A DNA stretch of 64,000 nt, taken from contig NZ_NIZW01000006.1 in NCBI RefSeq assembly GCF_002727185.1, forward strand, positions 1 to 64,000, read 5' to 3'. This DNA is from Rhodopirellula bahusiensis (GTDB lineage Bacteria; Planctomycetota; Planctomycetia; Pirellulales; Pirellulaceae). The notes under the pieces were generated by a model. That model had not been told where the DNA came from, made no database searches, and worked only from the letters and a program-made list of their open reading frames with translations. Of the stretch, positions 33,534-42,115 are shown one piece after another; the stretch's first letter is position 1; every line of letters begins with the position of its first letter. The position numbers and the translations under genes were made by a program.

Positions 33534-33564
33534 AACCGGGCGTCCCCAAGACGCCCGGTTTTTT
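33534..33564 (+). terminator. Rho-independent terminator of rpoC
   Basis: The stem AACCGGGCGT / ACGCCCGGTT (33534-33543 and 33551-33560) with loop CCCCAAG is followed by TTTT, giving six T in a row. Confidence 0.93.
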
Positions 33565-33574
33565 CATGCGCAAA

Positions 33575-33734
33575 AGACTCCCAGACTCCCAGACTCCCAG
33601 ACTCCCAGACTCCCAGACTCCCAGACTCCCAGACTCCCAGACTCCCAGACTCCCAGACTCCCAGACCCCCAGACCCCCAGACCCCCAGACCCCCAGACCC
33701 CCAGACCCCCAGACCCCCAGACCCCCAGACCCCT
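33575..33734. repeat. 8-bp tandem repeat, 20 units
   Basis: Eleven perfect copies of AGACTCCC (33575-33662), then eight perfect copies of AGACCCCC (33663-33726), then one AGACCCCT. The unit length is not a multiple of three, so all frames stay open across the array on both strands; none is a gene. It lies 11 bp after the rpoC terminator and 42 bp before a sulfatase start, where copy-number change could alter promoter spacing. Confidence 0.97.
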
Positions 33735-33776
33735 GATAAACTAAACACCCCACCATCCCCCAAGCCAAGCTCCATC

Positions 33777-35219
33777 ATGCCAGCGTTGCCCCCACGCTCG
33801 ATCGCCGACCGTTTCACTGCATGCATCATCCTGGCGAGCGTAGTTTTGTGCTGGCAGGGATCGACTGCCGCATCGCAACCCAATCTTGTCGTGATCATCG
33901 CGGACGATCTTGGTTATGGCGAAACCGGGATGATGGGCAACGCCGAGATCCCAACACCCGCGATTGACGCATTGGCCCGCTCGGGAGTTCGCTGCACCAG
34001 CGGCTATGTGACGTCGTCGTATTGCAGCCCGTCTCGAGCCGGCTTCCTATCGGGCCGCTACCAATCCCGGTTTGGTTATGACCTCAACCCGACTGGAGAA
34101 CGCAACAACCATCCCAACGCGGGCTTGCCACCACAGCAAAAGACCTTCGTCGAACATCTTCAGTCCGCTGGCTATCACACTTCGCTGATCGGCAAGTGGC
34201 ACCTTGGCACTCGACAGCCACAGGTCCCAACCTCGAAAGGCTTCGATCGTTTTTTTGGCTTCTTGCACGAAGGTCACTACTACGTTCCTGGTCCGCCATT
34301 TGAAAATGTCTGGACGATGCTTCGTGACAAATCGCTTCCTGCCGGACAGTTCCAGACTGACCAAAGAACGATTCGCGGCAACTACGCTCCCATCAACGAA
34401 CCCGCATACGATGCTGGCAACCCAGTCATGGAGGGCTCCGAACCGATCGACGATTGGAAATATCTGACCGATACGATCACAGACAAAGCCGTCCGCTCGA
34501 TCTCCCAATCGGCATCGAATCCATTTGCCCTGGTGGTCTCTTACAACGCCGTGCACTCACCCATGCAGGCGACACTCAAAGACCATCAAAGAATGGACCA
34601 CATCGAAGATCCTCAAAGAAGGATTTTCGCGGGTATGTTGATCGCCATGGATCGTGGCGTTGGCCGGATCCTAAAGACGCTTGACCAGCAAAACCTTCGG
34701 GAAGAAACACTGGTGGTTTTCTTCAGTGACAACGGTGGCCCCACCGCGGAACTGACCAGCAGCAACGCACCGCTGCGAGGCGGCAAAGGCAGTCTGTACG
34801 AAGGCGGCGTTCGCATCCCGATGGTTTGGAGCATGCCTGGAACTATTCCGGTCGGTGCGGATGAGGACAAACCGGTATTGAGCATCGACATCGCCCCATC
34901 GTTTCTATCACTGGCCCTGAATCAAGAAAGCCAGACCGACATGGACGGCATCAACGTGTTGCCATGGATCGGCCGAGGCACTTTCACCTCCGAGCGAACC
35001 GTCTGGTGGCGGATGCCCCGCGGTGCCCGAGCACTTCGCCAAGGCCGCTGGAAATTCGTCCAAGCTCGCCAAAATCAGCCCGTCGAACTCTTTGACCTCG
35101 AATCGGACCCCGGCGAGACCCAAAATTTGTCCGAGACGCAACCTGCTCGATTGAAAAAGTTGCTTTCAGTTTGGGATTCGCTGCAATCCGAAATGCCACC
35201 CGCGAAGACATTCGACTGA
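33777..35219 (+). CDS. Secreted sulfatase
   Basis: 480 residues. The N-terminal hydrophobic segment (TACIILASVVLCWQGSTAASQ) is a signal peptide. 'IIADDLGYGETGMMG' binds metal. C83-S-P-S-R87 is the formylglycine motif in its most classical C-x-P-S-R form, and 'GKWHLGTRQPQVPTSKGFDRFFGF' and 'FFSDNGGPTAELTSSNAPLRGGKGSLYEGGVRIPMVWSMPG' complete the active site. It is of the N-acetylgalactosamine-6-sulfatase/arylsulfatase A style. The gene sits directly after an 8-bp repeat array and 107 bp upstream of a sigma-factor gene on the same strand. Confidence 0.95.
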   Translation: MPALPPRSIADRFTACIILASVVLCWQGSTAASQPNLVVIIADDLGYGETGMMGNAEIPTPAIDALARSGVRCTSGYVTSSYCSPSRAGFLSGRYQSRFGYDLNPTGERNNHPNAGLPPQQKTFVEHLQSAGYHTSLIGKWHLGTRQPQVPTSKGFDRFFGFLHEGHYYVPGPPFENVWTMLRDKSLPAGQFQTDQRTIRGNYAPINEPAYDAGNPVMEGSEPIDDWKYLTDTITDKAVRSISQSASNPFALVVSYNAVHSPMQATLKDHQRMDHIEDPQRRIFAGMLIAMDRGVGRILKTLDQQNLREETLVVFFSDNGGPTAELTSSNAPLRGGKGSLYEGGVRIPMVWSMPGTIPVGADEDKPVLSIDIAPSFLSLALNQESQTDMDGINVLPWIGRGTFTSERTVWWRMPRGARALRQGRWKFVQARQNQPVELFDLESDPGETQNLSETQPARLKKLLSVWDSLQSEMPPAKTFD

Positions 35220-35326
35220 AACTCGTGGTGCCAGAGAGTAGCGAGCTCCGGAAACAACCCGATCGATCCCGGGAAAATTCATTGTAAATCCCTGGCCAAG
35301 AGGAATGACTAGGTGGAGGACAAACA

Positions 35327-35911
35327 ATGGCGGCGAGTGATCCACCTACCAACAATGTCAATTCGAGCGAACGCGAACAGCGATACAACGAATTCGTTGC
35401 GTTGCTATCGCGACACGATCTGTCGATCCGCCGGTTCGTCCGCTCACTGCTGCCAAACCGAGATGCGGTGGACGACGTCGTGCAAGAAACGGCACTGGAG
35501 TGTTGGCGAAAATTCGATGATTTTGCCACACAAAACGCAGGTCACCCCGAAGAGTTTGCCCGCTGGGCTTGCGTGATCGCACGCTACAAAGCCCTCAGTT
35601 GGCAACGCGACCAAGGCCGCGATCGACTGGTGTTTCGCGACTCGGTCGTGGAAGCCCTCGCGGCGTCCGCCTTGCCGCAGCTCGAACAACGCGACGAGGA
35701 ACGGCGAGCCATCGAGAGCTGCTTGTCAAAACTGGACGAGACTCAACGCCAATTGGTCCTGAGTGTTCATTCACCTGGCCAATCGGTTTCTTCGATCGCG
35801 AAAGAAACCGGGCAGAAAGCTCGTCGCTTGTACTACCAAATCAACGTCTTGCGAGCTTCACTTCAGCAGTGCGTTGAAAAGCAATTGCGACAGGAGCTTC
35901 GCCATGGATGA
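35327..35911 (+). CDS. ECF-type sigma factor, Rhodopirellula/Verrucomicrobium family
   Basis: 194 residues. Region 2 is 'LSRHDLSIRRFVRSLLPNRDAVDDVVQETALECWRKFDDF' (about 23-62), with 'FARWACVIARYKALSWQRDQGRDR' in region 2.4. Region 4 is 'LDETQRQLVLSVHSPGQSVSSIAKETGQKARRLYYQINVLRASLQQCVEKQL' (about 135-186). This is the sigma-70 rvs1 subfamily, expanded in these bacteria, which redirects RNA polymerase. The gene overlaps the next gene by 8 nt, the arrangement expected for a sigma factor with its membrane partner. Confidence 0.92.
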   Translation: MAASDPPTNNVNSSEREQRYNEFVALLSRHDLSIRRFVRSLLPNRDAVDDVVQETALECWRKFDDFATQNAGHPEEFARWACVIARYKALSWQRDQGRDRLVFRDSVVEALAASALPQLEQRDEERRAIESCLSKLDETQRQLVLSVHSPGQSVSSIAKETGQKARRLYYQINVLRASLQQCVEKQLRQELRHG

Positions 35912-37556
35912 TTCACTACAAAAATTAATCTACCAGGCAATTGATCAAACCATTCCAGCAGAAGACTTTGAGCAACTGCAGAACTTGCTTGAAGACAACG
36001 AGGAAGTACGACAAGCCTATTTGCAAGCGGTGAACCTGAGCGAATCACTACACGAGATCGCCGCAGCTCCTTTGCAAAGCTCACCAGCATCGTCCGCCAC
36101 CCCGCCGCTCTACCGTTGGCCAAGCGTTTTCGCATTCCGTTCGCTGATGATCGCCGCGACAGCACTCTTCATGGTTGGCGGAATGGCTTATTGGCTGGGA
36201 CGCCAACGATTGCCCTCGCCGAGCATTGCGCAGATCACTGAAACGGGATCGGATGCATCTGAATCTCAGATCGCTGGGCACGCAACGCTTCGTCGTGCGG
36301 TCGACCTTCAATGGACCGATCCAACCAGCCGAGCCAAAGTTGGTGATGTGCTGGCCAACGGTCGGTTTCAATTTGACAGTGGCGTCGCCGAGATTGACTT
36401 CTTCTGTGGAGCAACGCTGATCGTGGAAGGCCCGGCCAGTCTCGACATCGAATCGGACTGGTCCGTCCGAGTGAACCAGGGTCGGCTACGAGCAACCGTG
36501 CCGCCAGCGGCACGTGGCTTTTCTGTGAAAGCAGCGGAGTCCGAAGTCATCGACCTGGGAACTGAGTTCACGATGGATGTTTCGGCTGACCAAGCCCGTG
36601 TGGAAGTGGTCGACGGCGAAATCATGTTGCGTGGCGGCGACCGGGATGGTCAACATCTTCACACCGGCGAACACGAAACATTGCATGGCTCTCCCTCGAG
36701 CCAAGGCATCGAAGACATGATCACCGCATCAGATCTGTATCAGCGAGATCAATCCGCGTCGACGCAACGTTTCCAAGAATGGCGACGTTCGATGCAATCA
36801 CTGAGAGAGGACGACCGCCTGATTGCAACCTTCGCCGCATCAGAACTTGAGGGACGCGTCATTCGAAACGGCTCCACCACCGATGACACCCGAGATGGAT
36901 TGTTGGTGGGGCCAGCGGAGGTCGTCGACGGGCGATTTGGAGCCTCGTCACACGGGATCAATTTCGATCGTCCCGGATCTCGTGTCCGCACTCGCATCGA
37001 CGGTGAATTCGAGGCGTTCACGTTTGCTTGCTGGGTCAAAATCGACAATTTGGACCAGCGTTACAACGCTTTATTTATGGGCGATGGATACGAGAACGGC
37101 GAACCTCACTGGCAAATTCGCGACGACGGACGATTGATGTTTTCCGTCATGGTCGACGATTCACAGAGCGTTAGCTTCTACAACGAACGCGACCATAGAG
37201 TTGTCAAAGACGCGGGACTGCACCGCGTCTACATCACGGACCCAATTTGGGACATCTCCAAAAGCGGGCAATGGTTCCACTTGGTCGCGGTCTATGACCC
37301 AGCATCTCGACTTGTGCAGCAATACGTGAACGGAGTCCGAGTCAGCGCCGAAAAAATCAAACCCAAGTATCAAATCGACACCCTACGAATTGGTCCCGCA
37401 GAAATTGGAAACTGGGGCCAACCTTTTCGCGAAACGCCTTGGTTCGCCGTCCGCAATCTGGACGGAACGATCGATGAACTGACGATCTACAACGCAGCGT
37501 TGGAAGCAACTGAAATTCATTCGCTGTACGAATCCGGCAAACCGCTGGGCTACTGA
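35904..37556 (+). CDS. FecR-domain membrane protein with C-terminal LamG domain
   Basis: 550 residues from the ATG at 35904; longer starts are shadows of the sigma gene. The N-terminal helical part (LIYQAIDQTIPAEDFEQLQNLLEDNEEVRQAYL) resembles anti-sigma-factor segments. One transmembrane helix (FRSLMIAATALFMVGGMAYWLG) lies at about 83-104. The FecR fold follows in the periplasm ('VNQGRLRATVPPAARGFSVKAAESEVIDLGTEFTMDVSADQARVEVVDGEIML'), then a LamG/concanavalin-like domain from about 310 ('FEAFTFACWVKIDNLDQRYNALFMG...DGTIDELTIYNAALEATEI'). It overlaps the sigma gene by 8 nt. It probably senses a carbohydrate and controls the sigma factor. Confidence 0.88.
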   Translation: MDDSLQKLIYQAIDQTIPAEDFEQLQNLLEDNEEVRQAYLQAVNLSESLHEIAAAPLQSSPASSATPPLYRWPSVFAFRSLMIAATALFMVGGMAYWLGRQRLPSPSIAQITETGSDASESQIAGHATLRRAVDLQWTDPTSRAKVGDVLANGRFQFDSGVAEIDFFCGATLIVEGPASLDIESDWSVRVNQGRLRATVPPAARGFSVKAAESEVIDLGTEFTMDVSADQARVEVVDGEIMLRGGDRDGQHLHTGEHETLHGSPSSQGIEDMITASDLYQRDQSASTQRFQEWRRSMQSLREDDRLIATFAASELEGRVIRNGSTTDDTRDGLLVGPAEVVDGRFGASSHGINFDRPGSRVRTRIDGEFEAFTFACWVKIDNLDQRYNALFMGDGYENGEPHWQIRDDGRLMFSVMVDDSQSVSFYNERDHRVVKDAGLHRVYITDPIWDISKSGQWFHLVAVYDPASRLVQQYVNGVRVSAEKIKPKYQIDTLRIGPAEIGNWGQPFRETPWFAVRNLDGTIDELTIYNAALEATEIHSLYESGKPLGY

Positions 37557-37692
37557 ACCTAAAGAACAGTGGCCTGACTCGCCCCCGTCACTCTGAACGA
37601 GCCGTTTGAGCGTTAGCCCCGGTTGCTGACACCAGAACCGGGCTAACACGATTAACCGACACACATCCCTCCTCATCGCCCCACCGAAAAAC

Positions 37693-39297
37693 ATGATCCG
37701 ATTGTTGACCACCTTCTGTTTCGGTCTTCTTTTGCAATCCGCCGGATTCGCGGCCGAAAAACCGAACGTGTTGTTCATCGCCGTTGACGATTTGCGACCA
37801 GAGCTTGGGTGTTATGGTTCGCCGATCGCCAAGTCGCCTCACTTGGACCAATTGGCCGCCGACGGATTGCTGTTCAATCGTGCCTACTGCCAACAAGCGA
37901 TCTGCCGTCCCTCGCGAGCGAGCCTGATGACGGGAGCTCGCCCCGATACGACCGGGCTCTATCACAACTACGTTTCGCTTCGCGAACTGCAACCCAACAT
38001 TCTGACACTGCCCGAACACTTCATCGCAAACGGTTATGAAGCGGCCTACTGCGGAAAGATCTTTCACCAAGGCGACACCGATGACGGGCGATCATGGAGT
38101 CGCGAATCGGTGAAGCGAATCAATGGCATCCGAAAACCGAGAGGACCATACGCGCTGCCCGAGAACAATAAGATGAAGGCCGACAACATGAAAAACATGT
38201 TGGCAAAGTATGGCGAAGCAGCTCGCAAAGGATTGGCCGCTGGTCCAGCCTACGAAAAAGCCGACGTTGCCGACACCGGTTACATCGACGGTTACAACAC
38301 CGCATTGGCTATCGCAACCCTGAAGGAATTGGTGAAGGATGATGACAAGCCTTTCTTCTTGGCCATGGGATACAAATTGCCTCATCTGAACTGGTGTGCT
38401 CCCTCCAAATACTGGGACATGTACGACGCCGCGGACATCCCGATGGCTGGCGAAACCAACGCCCCCGAGAACGGCGCCGCGATGGGACTGCACGCATCGT
38501 TCGAACTAAGAACGCGGGCTGGCATTCCAAAGATCGGACCTCTGTCACCTGAATTGTCTCGCACCCTCAAGCACGCTTACCTCGCTTCGGTCAGCTATGT
38601 CGACGCTCAAATCGGCAAACTGATTGCTGCCTTGGAAGAAGCCGGAGTTCGTGACAACACGATGATCGTTGTCTGGGGCGACCACGGATGGCACCTCGGC
38701 GACATGGGTGTCTGGGGCAAAGCGACCAACTACGAAATCGCGACCCGTGTCCCTTTGATGATTTGGTCACCCGACATGCAGACTCGAGGTGCGAACACAG
38801 ATGCTTTGGTGGAATTGGTCGACATCTATCCCACCCTGTGCGAATTGGCGGGCATTCCTATACCGGAACACACCGAAGGCACCAGTTTCAAACCGCTGAT
38901 GAACGATCCGAACCAATCCTGGAAAGACGCTGCGTTCAGCCAATACCCCAATCCGGCACTGCGAGAATGGGCCGCCAATCCGCTTTCTCAAGGAATGCGA
39001 GAAACATGGTTCGGGCCTCTGATTCAGCAAGTGGAAGAGCGGATCATCAAGCAACTGGGAGAGTCGTGGGACCGCGAATTGTTCGAGCAACACCTGATGG
39101 GCTACACCATGCGAACCGATCGATATCGGCTGGTCATTTGGAAGGACCATCGCGATTCGAGTTCCGCTCCGATCTATGTCGAGCTGTTCGATCATGCAAA
39201 CGATCCCGACGAGACCACCAACATCGCTAACAAAAACCCCGAACTGACCAGCCAATTGCTGGCACAGTGGAATGCCGGATGGGAGGCTGCACGATGA
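37693..39297 (+). CDS. Secreted sulfatase, iduronate-2-sulfatase-like
   Basis: 534 residues. The signal peptide is 'LLTTFCFGLLLQSAGFA'. 'LFIAVDDLRPELGCYG' is the metal-binding start characteristic of the iduronate-2-sulfatase/choline-sulfatase branch. C71-R-P-S-R75 is the formylglycine motif, 'YCGKIFHQGDTDDGRSW' follows, and 'VVWGDHGWHLGDMGVWGKATNYEIATRVPLMIWSP' carries the second metal-site Asp-His and Lys. It overlaps the next gene by ATGA (39294-39297), so translation is coupled. Substrate unknown. Confidence 0.95.
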   Translation: MIRLLTTFCFGLLLQSAGFAAEKPNVLFIAVDDLRPELGCYGSPIAKSPHLDQLAADGLLFNRAYCQQAICRPSRASLMTGARPDTTGLYHNYVSLRELQPNILTLPEHFIANGYEAAYCGKIFHQGDTDDGRSWSRESVKRINGIRKPRGPYALPENNKMKADNMKNMLAKYGEAARKGLAAGPAYEKADVADTGYIDGYNTALAIATLKELVKDDDKPFFLAMGYKLPHLNWCAPSKYWDMYDAADIPMAGETNAPENGAAMGLHASFELRTRAGIPKIGPLSPELSRTLKHAYLASVSYVDAQIGKLIAALEEAGVRDNTMIVVWGDHGWHLGDMGVWGKATNYEIATRVPLMIWSPDMQTRGANTDALVELVDIYPTLCELAGIPIPEHTEGTSFKPLMNDPNQSWKDAAFSQYPNPALREWAANPLSQGMRETWFGPLIQQVEERIIKQLGESWDRELFEQHLMGYTMRTDRYRLVIWKDHRDSSSAPIYVELFDHANDPDETTNIANKNPELTSQLLAQWNAGWEAAR

Positions 39298-42098
39298 AAG
39301 ATCACACATTTTTCAGTCACTCTGCGATCCCGGCAATCTTCCTGGTCGTGGTGGCTTGCACTGCCAACGTTAGTTCCGCAGAGAAGGTCGACTACGAGAA
39401 CGACATCGCTCCGATTTTCGAAGATCGATGCGTCTATTGCCACGGCGAAGACGAGCAAGAATCCGGCCTGCGTCTCGATTCACGACCTCATATGATGCGA
39501 GGCGGCGACTCGGGTTTGCCAGCTTTGGTGCCCGGTCATCCAGAGAAGAGTTATGTCATGAACGTCATCCAGCATCTCGATGAAGAGATGGCGATGCCGC
39601 CGGACGACGACCAATTGCCCAAAGAAGAGATTGAAATGATCTCGCGTTGGATCACAGAAGGCGCGGAATGGCCCGGACAGATGGATGCGGTCCTAGAATT
39701 CGAATCAGACCATTGGGCATTCCAACCTATCGTGCGTCCTGATGTTCCTGCACTTGCAGATACCGGTGAGCAATCCAAACCAGGCACTTTGCTACCAGTC
39801 GACGCGTTCTTGCGATCGCGTCTCGCGGAACATGGTCTTGAGTATTCAGATCCGGCGGATCCACGTTCGTTGATCCGGCGACTCGCGATTGTCTTGACTG
39901 GATTGCCACCAACTCCTGAAGAGACCGAAACCTTCGTTCGCGAATTTGCGGCGAACGGTGATGCTGCTTACGAACGAGCGGTGGATCGGTTGTTTCAATC
40001 ACCTCACTTCGGCGAACGCTGGGCTCAGCACTGGCTTGACGTCATTCGTTGGTCGGAGACCAATGGTTCCGAAGCCAACCTGTATCGAAAGAACGCATGG
40101 GTCTATCGCGATTATGTGGTGCGGTCTTTCAATGAAGACAAGCCCTACGATCAATTCGTCCAAGAACAGATCGCGGGCGATTCAATGGGTGCCGGAGAAG
40201 CGACCGGATACTTGGTCGCTGGACCGCACGTTCCCGCGGCAACCGTCGGACGTGAACCCACCGCGATTCGCCAGGCTCGCGCGGACCGCTTGGACGAAAT
40301 CATGCAAACCGTCGGTGCATCGGTCATGGGCGTCACCGTGGGATGCGCTCGCTGCCACAACCACAAGTTCGATCCGGTTTCCATCCAAGACTATTACTCG
40401 ATGACAGCGGTCTTCCAAGACATTGAGTTTGGAAGTCGCCATCCTGAGTTCTCCGAAGATCACCCGTTACGCAAACGTGGCAAAGAGCTGTGGCAGCAGA
40501 TCCAAACCCAAAGAGACAAACTTCGCGACGCCGGTGGCTGGGAAGAAAACTGGGGTGCCTACCGTGAGCTTCACTTCCCCGCTGTGACAACGACAGCCGT
40601 TCGAATTCGGTTCAAGACACCCAACCTGGGCTTGGATGAACTGGAAGTTCTCGGGCCCCACGGTTTGAACCGAAACCTCGCCGATGCCCGTGAAGGAACG
40701 GAAGTCACAGGATTCCCAGAAGAGGGAACGGACGGACGCAATCCGATCGGGCGAATCAACGACGGCGAGTACGGAACGATGGCTTGGCGGACAAAACTCG
40801 ATGCGAAGAAAGAAGAACGCCCTTGGGTCGAGTTCCAATTCCAAGGACCTCAAACCGTCAACCGACTTCGTTTGAGCAACAACCGCGAGTATTTCTACGA
40901 CACGGACTATCTGAACAAGAAACCGTATCTACCCAAGTATCAATTCGACATGGACATCATGCAGGAGGATGGAACTTGGCAACCATGGACTGGCACTTGG
41001 GCGGTCAACTCCAAATTGTTGAAGAACAATCCTGAACGAAAACAAACGATTGCAAATATCCAAGGATTGATCGATCAACTGTCCGAAGAAGGTCCCCAAC
41101 CAAGTTTCGTGGGACGCTTCGTGGAACCGGTTGTGACACATGTCTTACTGCGTGGCAGTCCAGAGAGTCCTCACGATGAAGTGATGCCTGCCGCACCGGA
41201 AATCTTCGACGGCGACCTTGGTCTCGATTCCTCCGCATCTGGCCCTGAGCGCCGTCGCGAATTCGCGAGATGGCTGACCTCATCTGAAAATCCTCTGACG
41301 GCACGCGTCATGGTCAACCGAGTGTGGCACCATGTTTTCGGTTCCGGAATCGTTCCAACGACCAGCGATTTTGGTCGAGCGGGTGCTCCACCAACGCATC
41401 CCGAATTGCTGGAATGGCTGGCCGACGAGTTTGTCTCGCCGGCTGATGCTGACAATCCGGCATGGTCCGTGAAGTCGTTGCTGCGAATGCTGGTGATGTC
41501 CGATGCGTTCCGTCAATCCAGCCTCCCGAACGAGGAGGGACTGAAACGAGACGCGGGCTCCGCGTTGCTTTGGCGATTCCCACCTCGCCGCGTGGAGGCC
41601 GAAGTCATTCGCGACTCCATCTTGATGGCTTCCGGCTCGCTTGACTTGCGAATTGGCGGTCGTAGCTATCGCATCCACAATGAAAAAGCGACCTACGCCC
41701 AATGGGAAGTCATCAACAACCACGGAAAAGAGACCTGGCGGCGAATGCTCTACCAAGAACGAATGCGCCGCGTGGACGATCAAATCTTCACCGCTTTTGA
41801 CTTTCCTGACTGCGGTCAGGTTCGTGCGAAGCGACCGGTTTCGACCACGCCGCTGCAAGCATTGAACTTGATGAACAGCGACTTCGTTCTGGAACAATCC
41901 GACCTGATTGCGGAACGAGCCCTACGCGAATCGAACGACGAACTCGAACTCGCCGTTGACCGCTGCTTCGAACTGTTGCTCGATCGCTCATCATCGGAAG
42001 CCGAACGAACCGCTTGCATGAACATCGCTCGCGATGGCGAGTTGGCATTGGTTTGCCGAGCGTTGATCAACTCCAACGAACTCGCCTTTCTGCCTTAG
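39294..42098 (+). CDS. PSCyt1-DUF1549-DUF1553 cytochrome protein
   Basis: 934 residues from the ATG at 39294, which overlaps the sulfatase stop and has GGGAGG upstream. After a signal segment (IPAIFLVVVACTANVSS), the planctomycete cytochrome C domain has the haem motif C46-V-Y-C-H50. DUF1549 follows (ERAVDRLFQSPHFGERWAQHWLDVIRWSETNG), then 'GVTVGCARCHNHKFDPVSIQDYYSM', an inserted beta-sandwich/discoidin-like section (about 420-560), and DUF1553 at the end ('RREFARWLTSSENPLTARVMVNRVWHHVFG', 'ALNLMNSDFVLEQS'). These periplasmic proteins are abundant in Planctomycetes and normally paired with DUF1501, as here. Their function is unproven; an electron-transfer role in glycan oxidation has been suggested. 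Confidence 0.95.
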   Translation: MKDHTFFSHSAIPAIFLVVVACTANVSSAEKVDYENDIAPIFEDRCVYCHGEDEQESGLRLDSRPHMMRGGDSGLPALVPGHPEKSYVMNVIQHLDEEMAMPPDDDQLPKEEIEMISRWITEGAEWPGQMDAVLEFESDHWAFQPIVRPDVPALADTGEQSKPGTLLPVDAFLRSRLAEHGLEYSDPADPRSLIRRLAIVLTGLPPTPEETETFVREFAANGDAAYERAVDRLFQSPHFGERWAQHWLDVIRWSETNGSEANLYRKNAWVYRDYVVRSFNEDKPYDQFVQEQIAGDSMGAGEATGYLVAGPHVPAATVGREPTAIRQARADRLDEIMQTVGASVMGVTVGCARCHNHKFDPVSIQDYYSMTAVFQDIEFGSRHPEFSEDHPLRKRGKELWQQIQTQRDKLRDAGGWEENWGAYRELHFPAVTTTAVRIRFKTPNLGLDELEVLGPHGLNRNLADAREGTEVTGFPEEGTDGRNPIGRINDGEYGTMAWRTKLDAKKEERPWVEFQFQGPQTVNRLRLSNNREYFYDTDYLNKKPYLPKYQFDMDIMQEDGTWQPWTGTWAVNSKLLKNNPERKQTIANIQGLIDQLSEEGPQPSFVGRFVEPVVTHVLLRGSPESPHDEVMPAAPEIFDGDLGLDSSASGPERRREFARWLTSSENPLTARVMVNRVWHHVFGSGIVPTTSDFGRAGAPPTHPELLEWLADEFVSPADADNPAWSVKSLLRMLVMSDAFRQSSLPNEEGLKRDAGSALLWRFPPRRVEAEVIRDSILMASGSLDLRIGGRSYRIHNEKATYAQWEVINNHGKETWRRMLYQERMRRVDDQIFTAFDFPDCGQVRAKRPVSTTPLQALNLMNSDFVLEQSDLIAERALRESNDELELAVDRCFELLLDRSSSEAERTACMNIARDGELALVCRALINSNELAFLP

Positions 42099-42115
42099 CA
42101 CCGGACACAAACACC

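Noticed and set aside
33575-33734. Tandem repeats as a CRISPR array or as repeat-protein genes on either strand
   Set aside because: The units are contiguous 8-mers without spacers, and the open frames arise only because the unit lacks stop codons in every frame.
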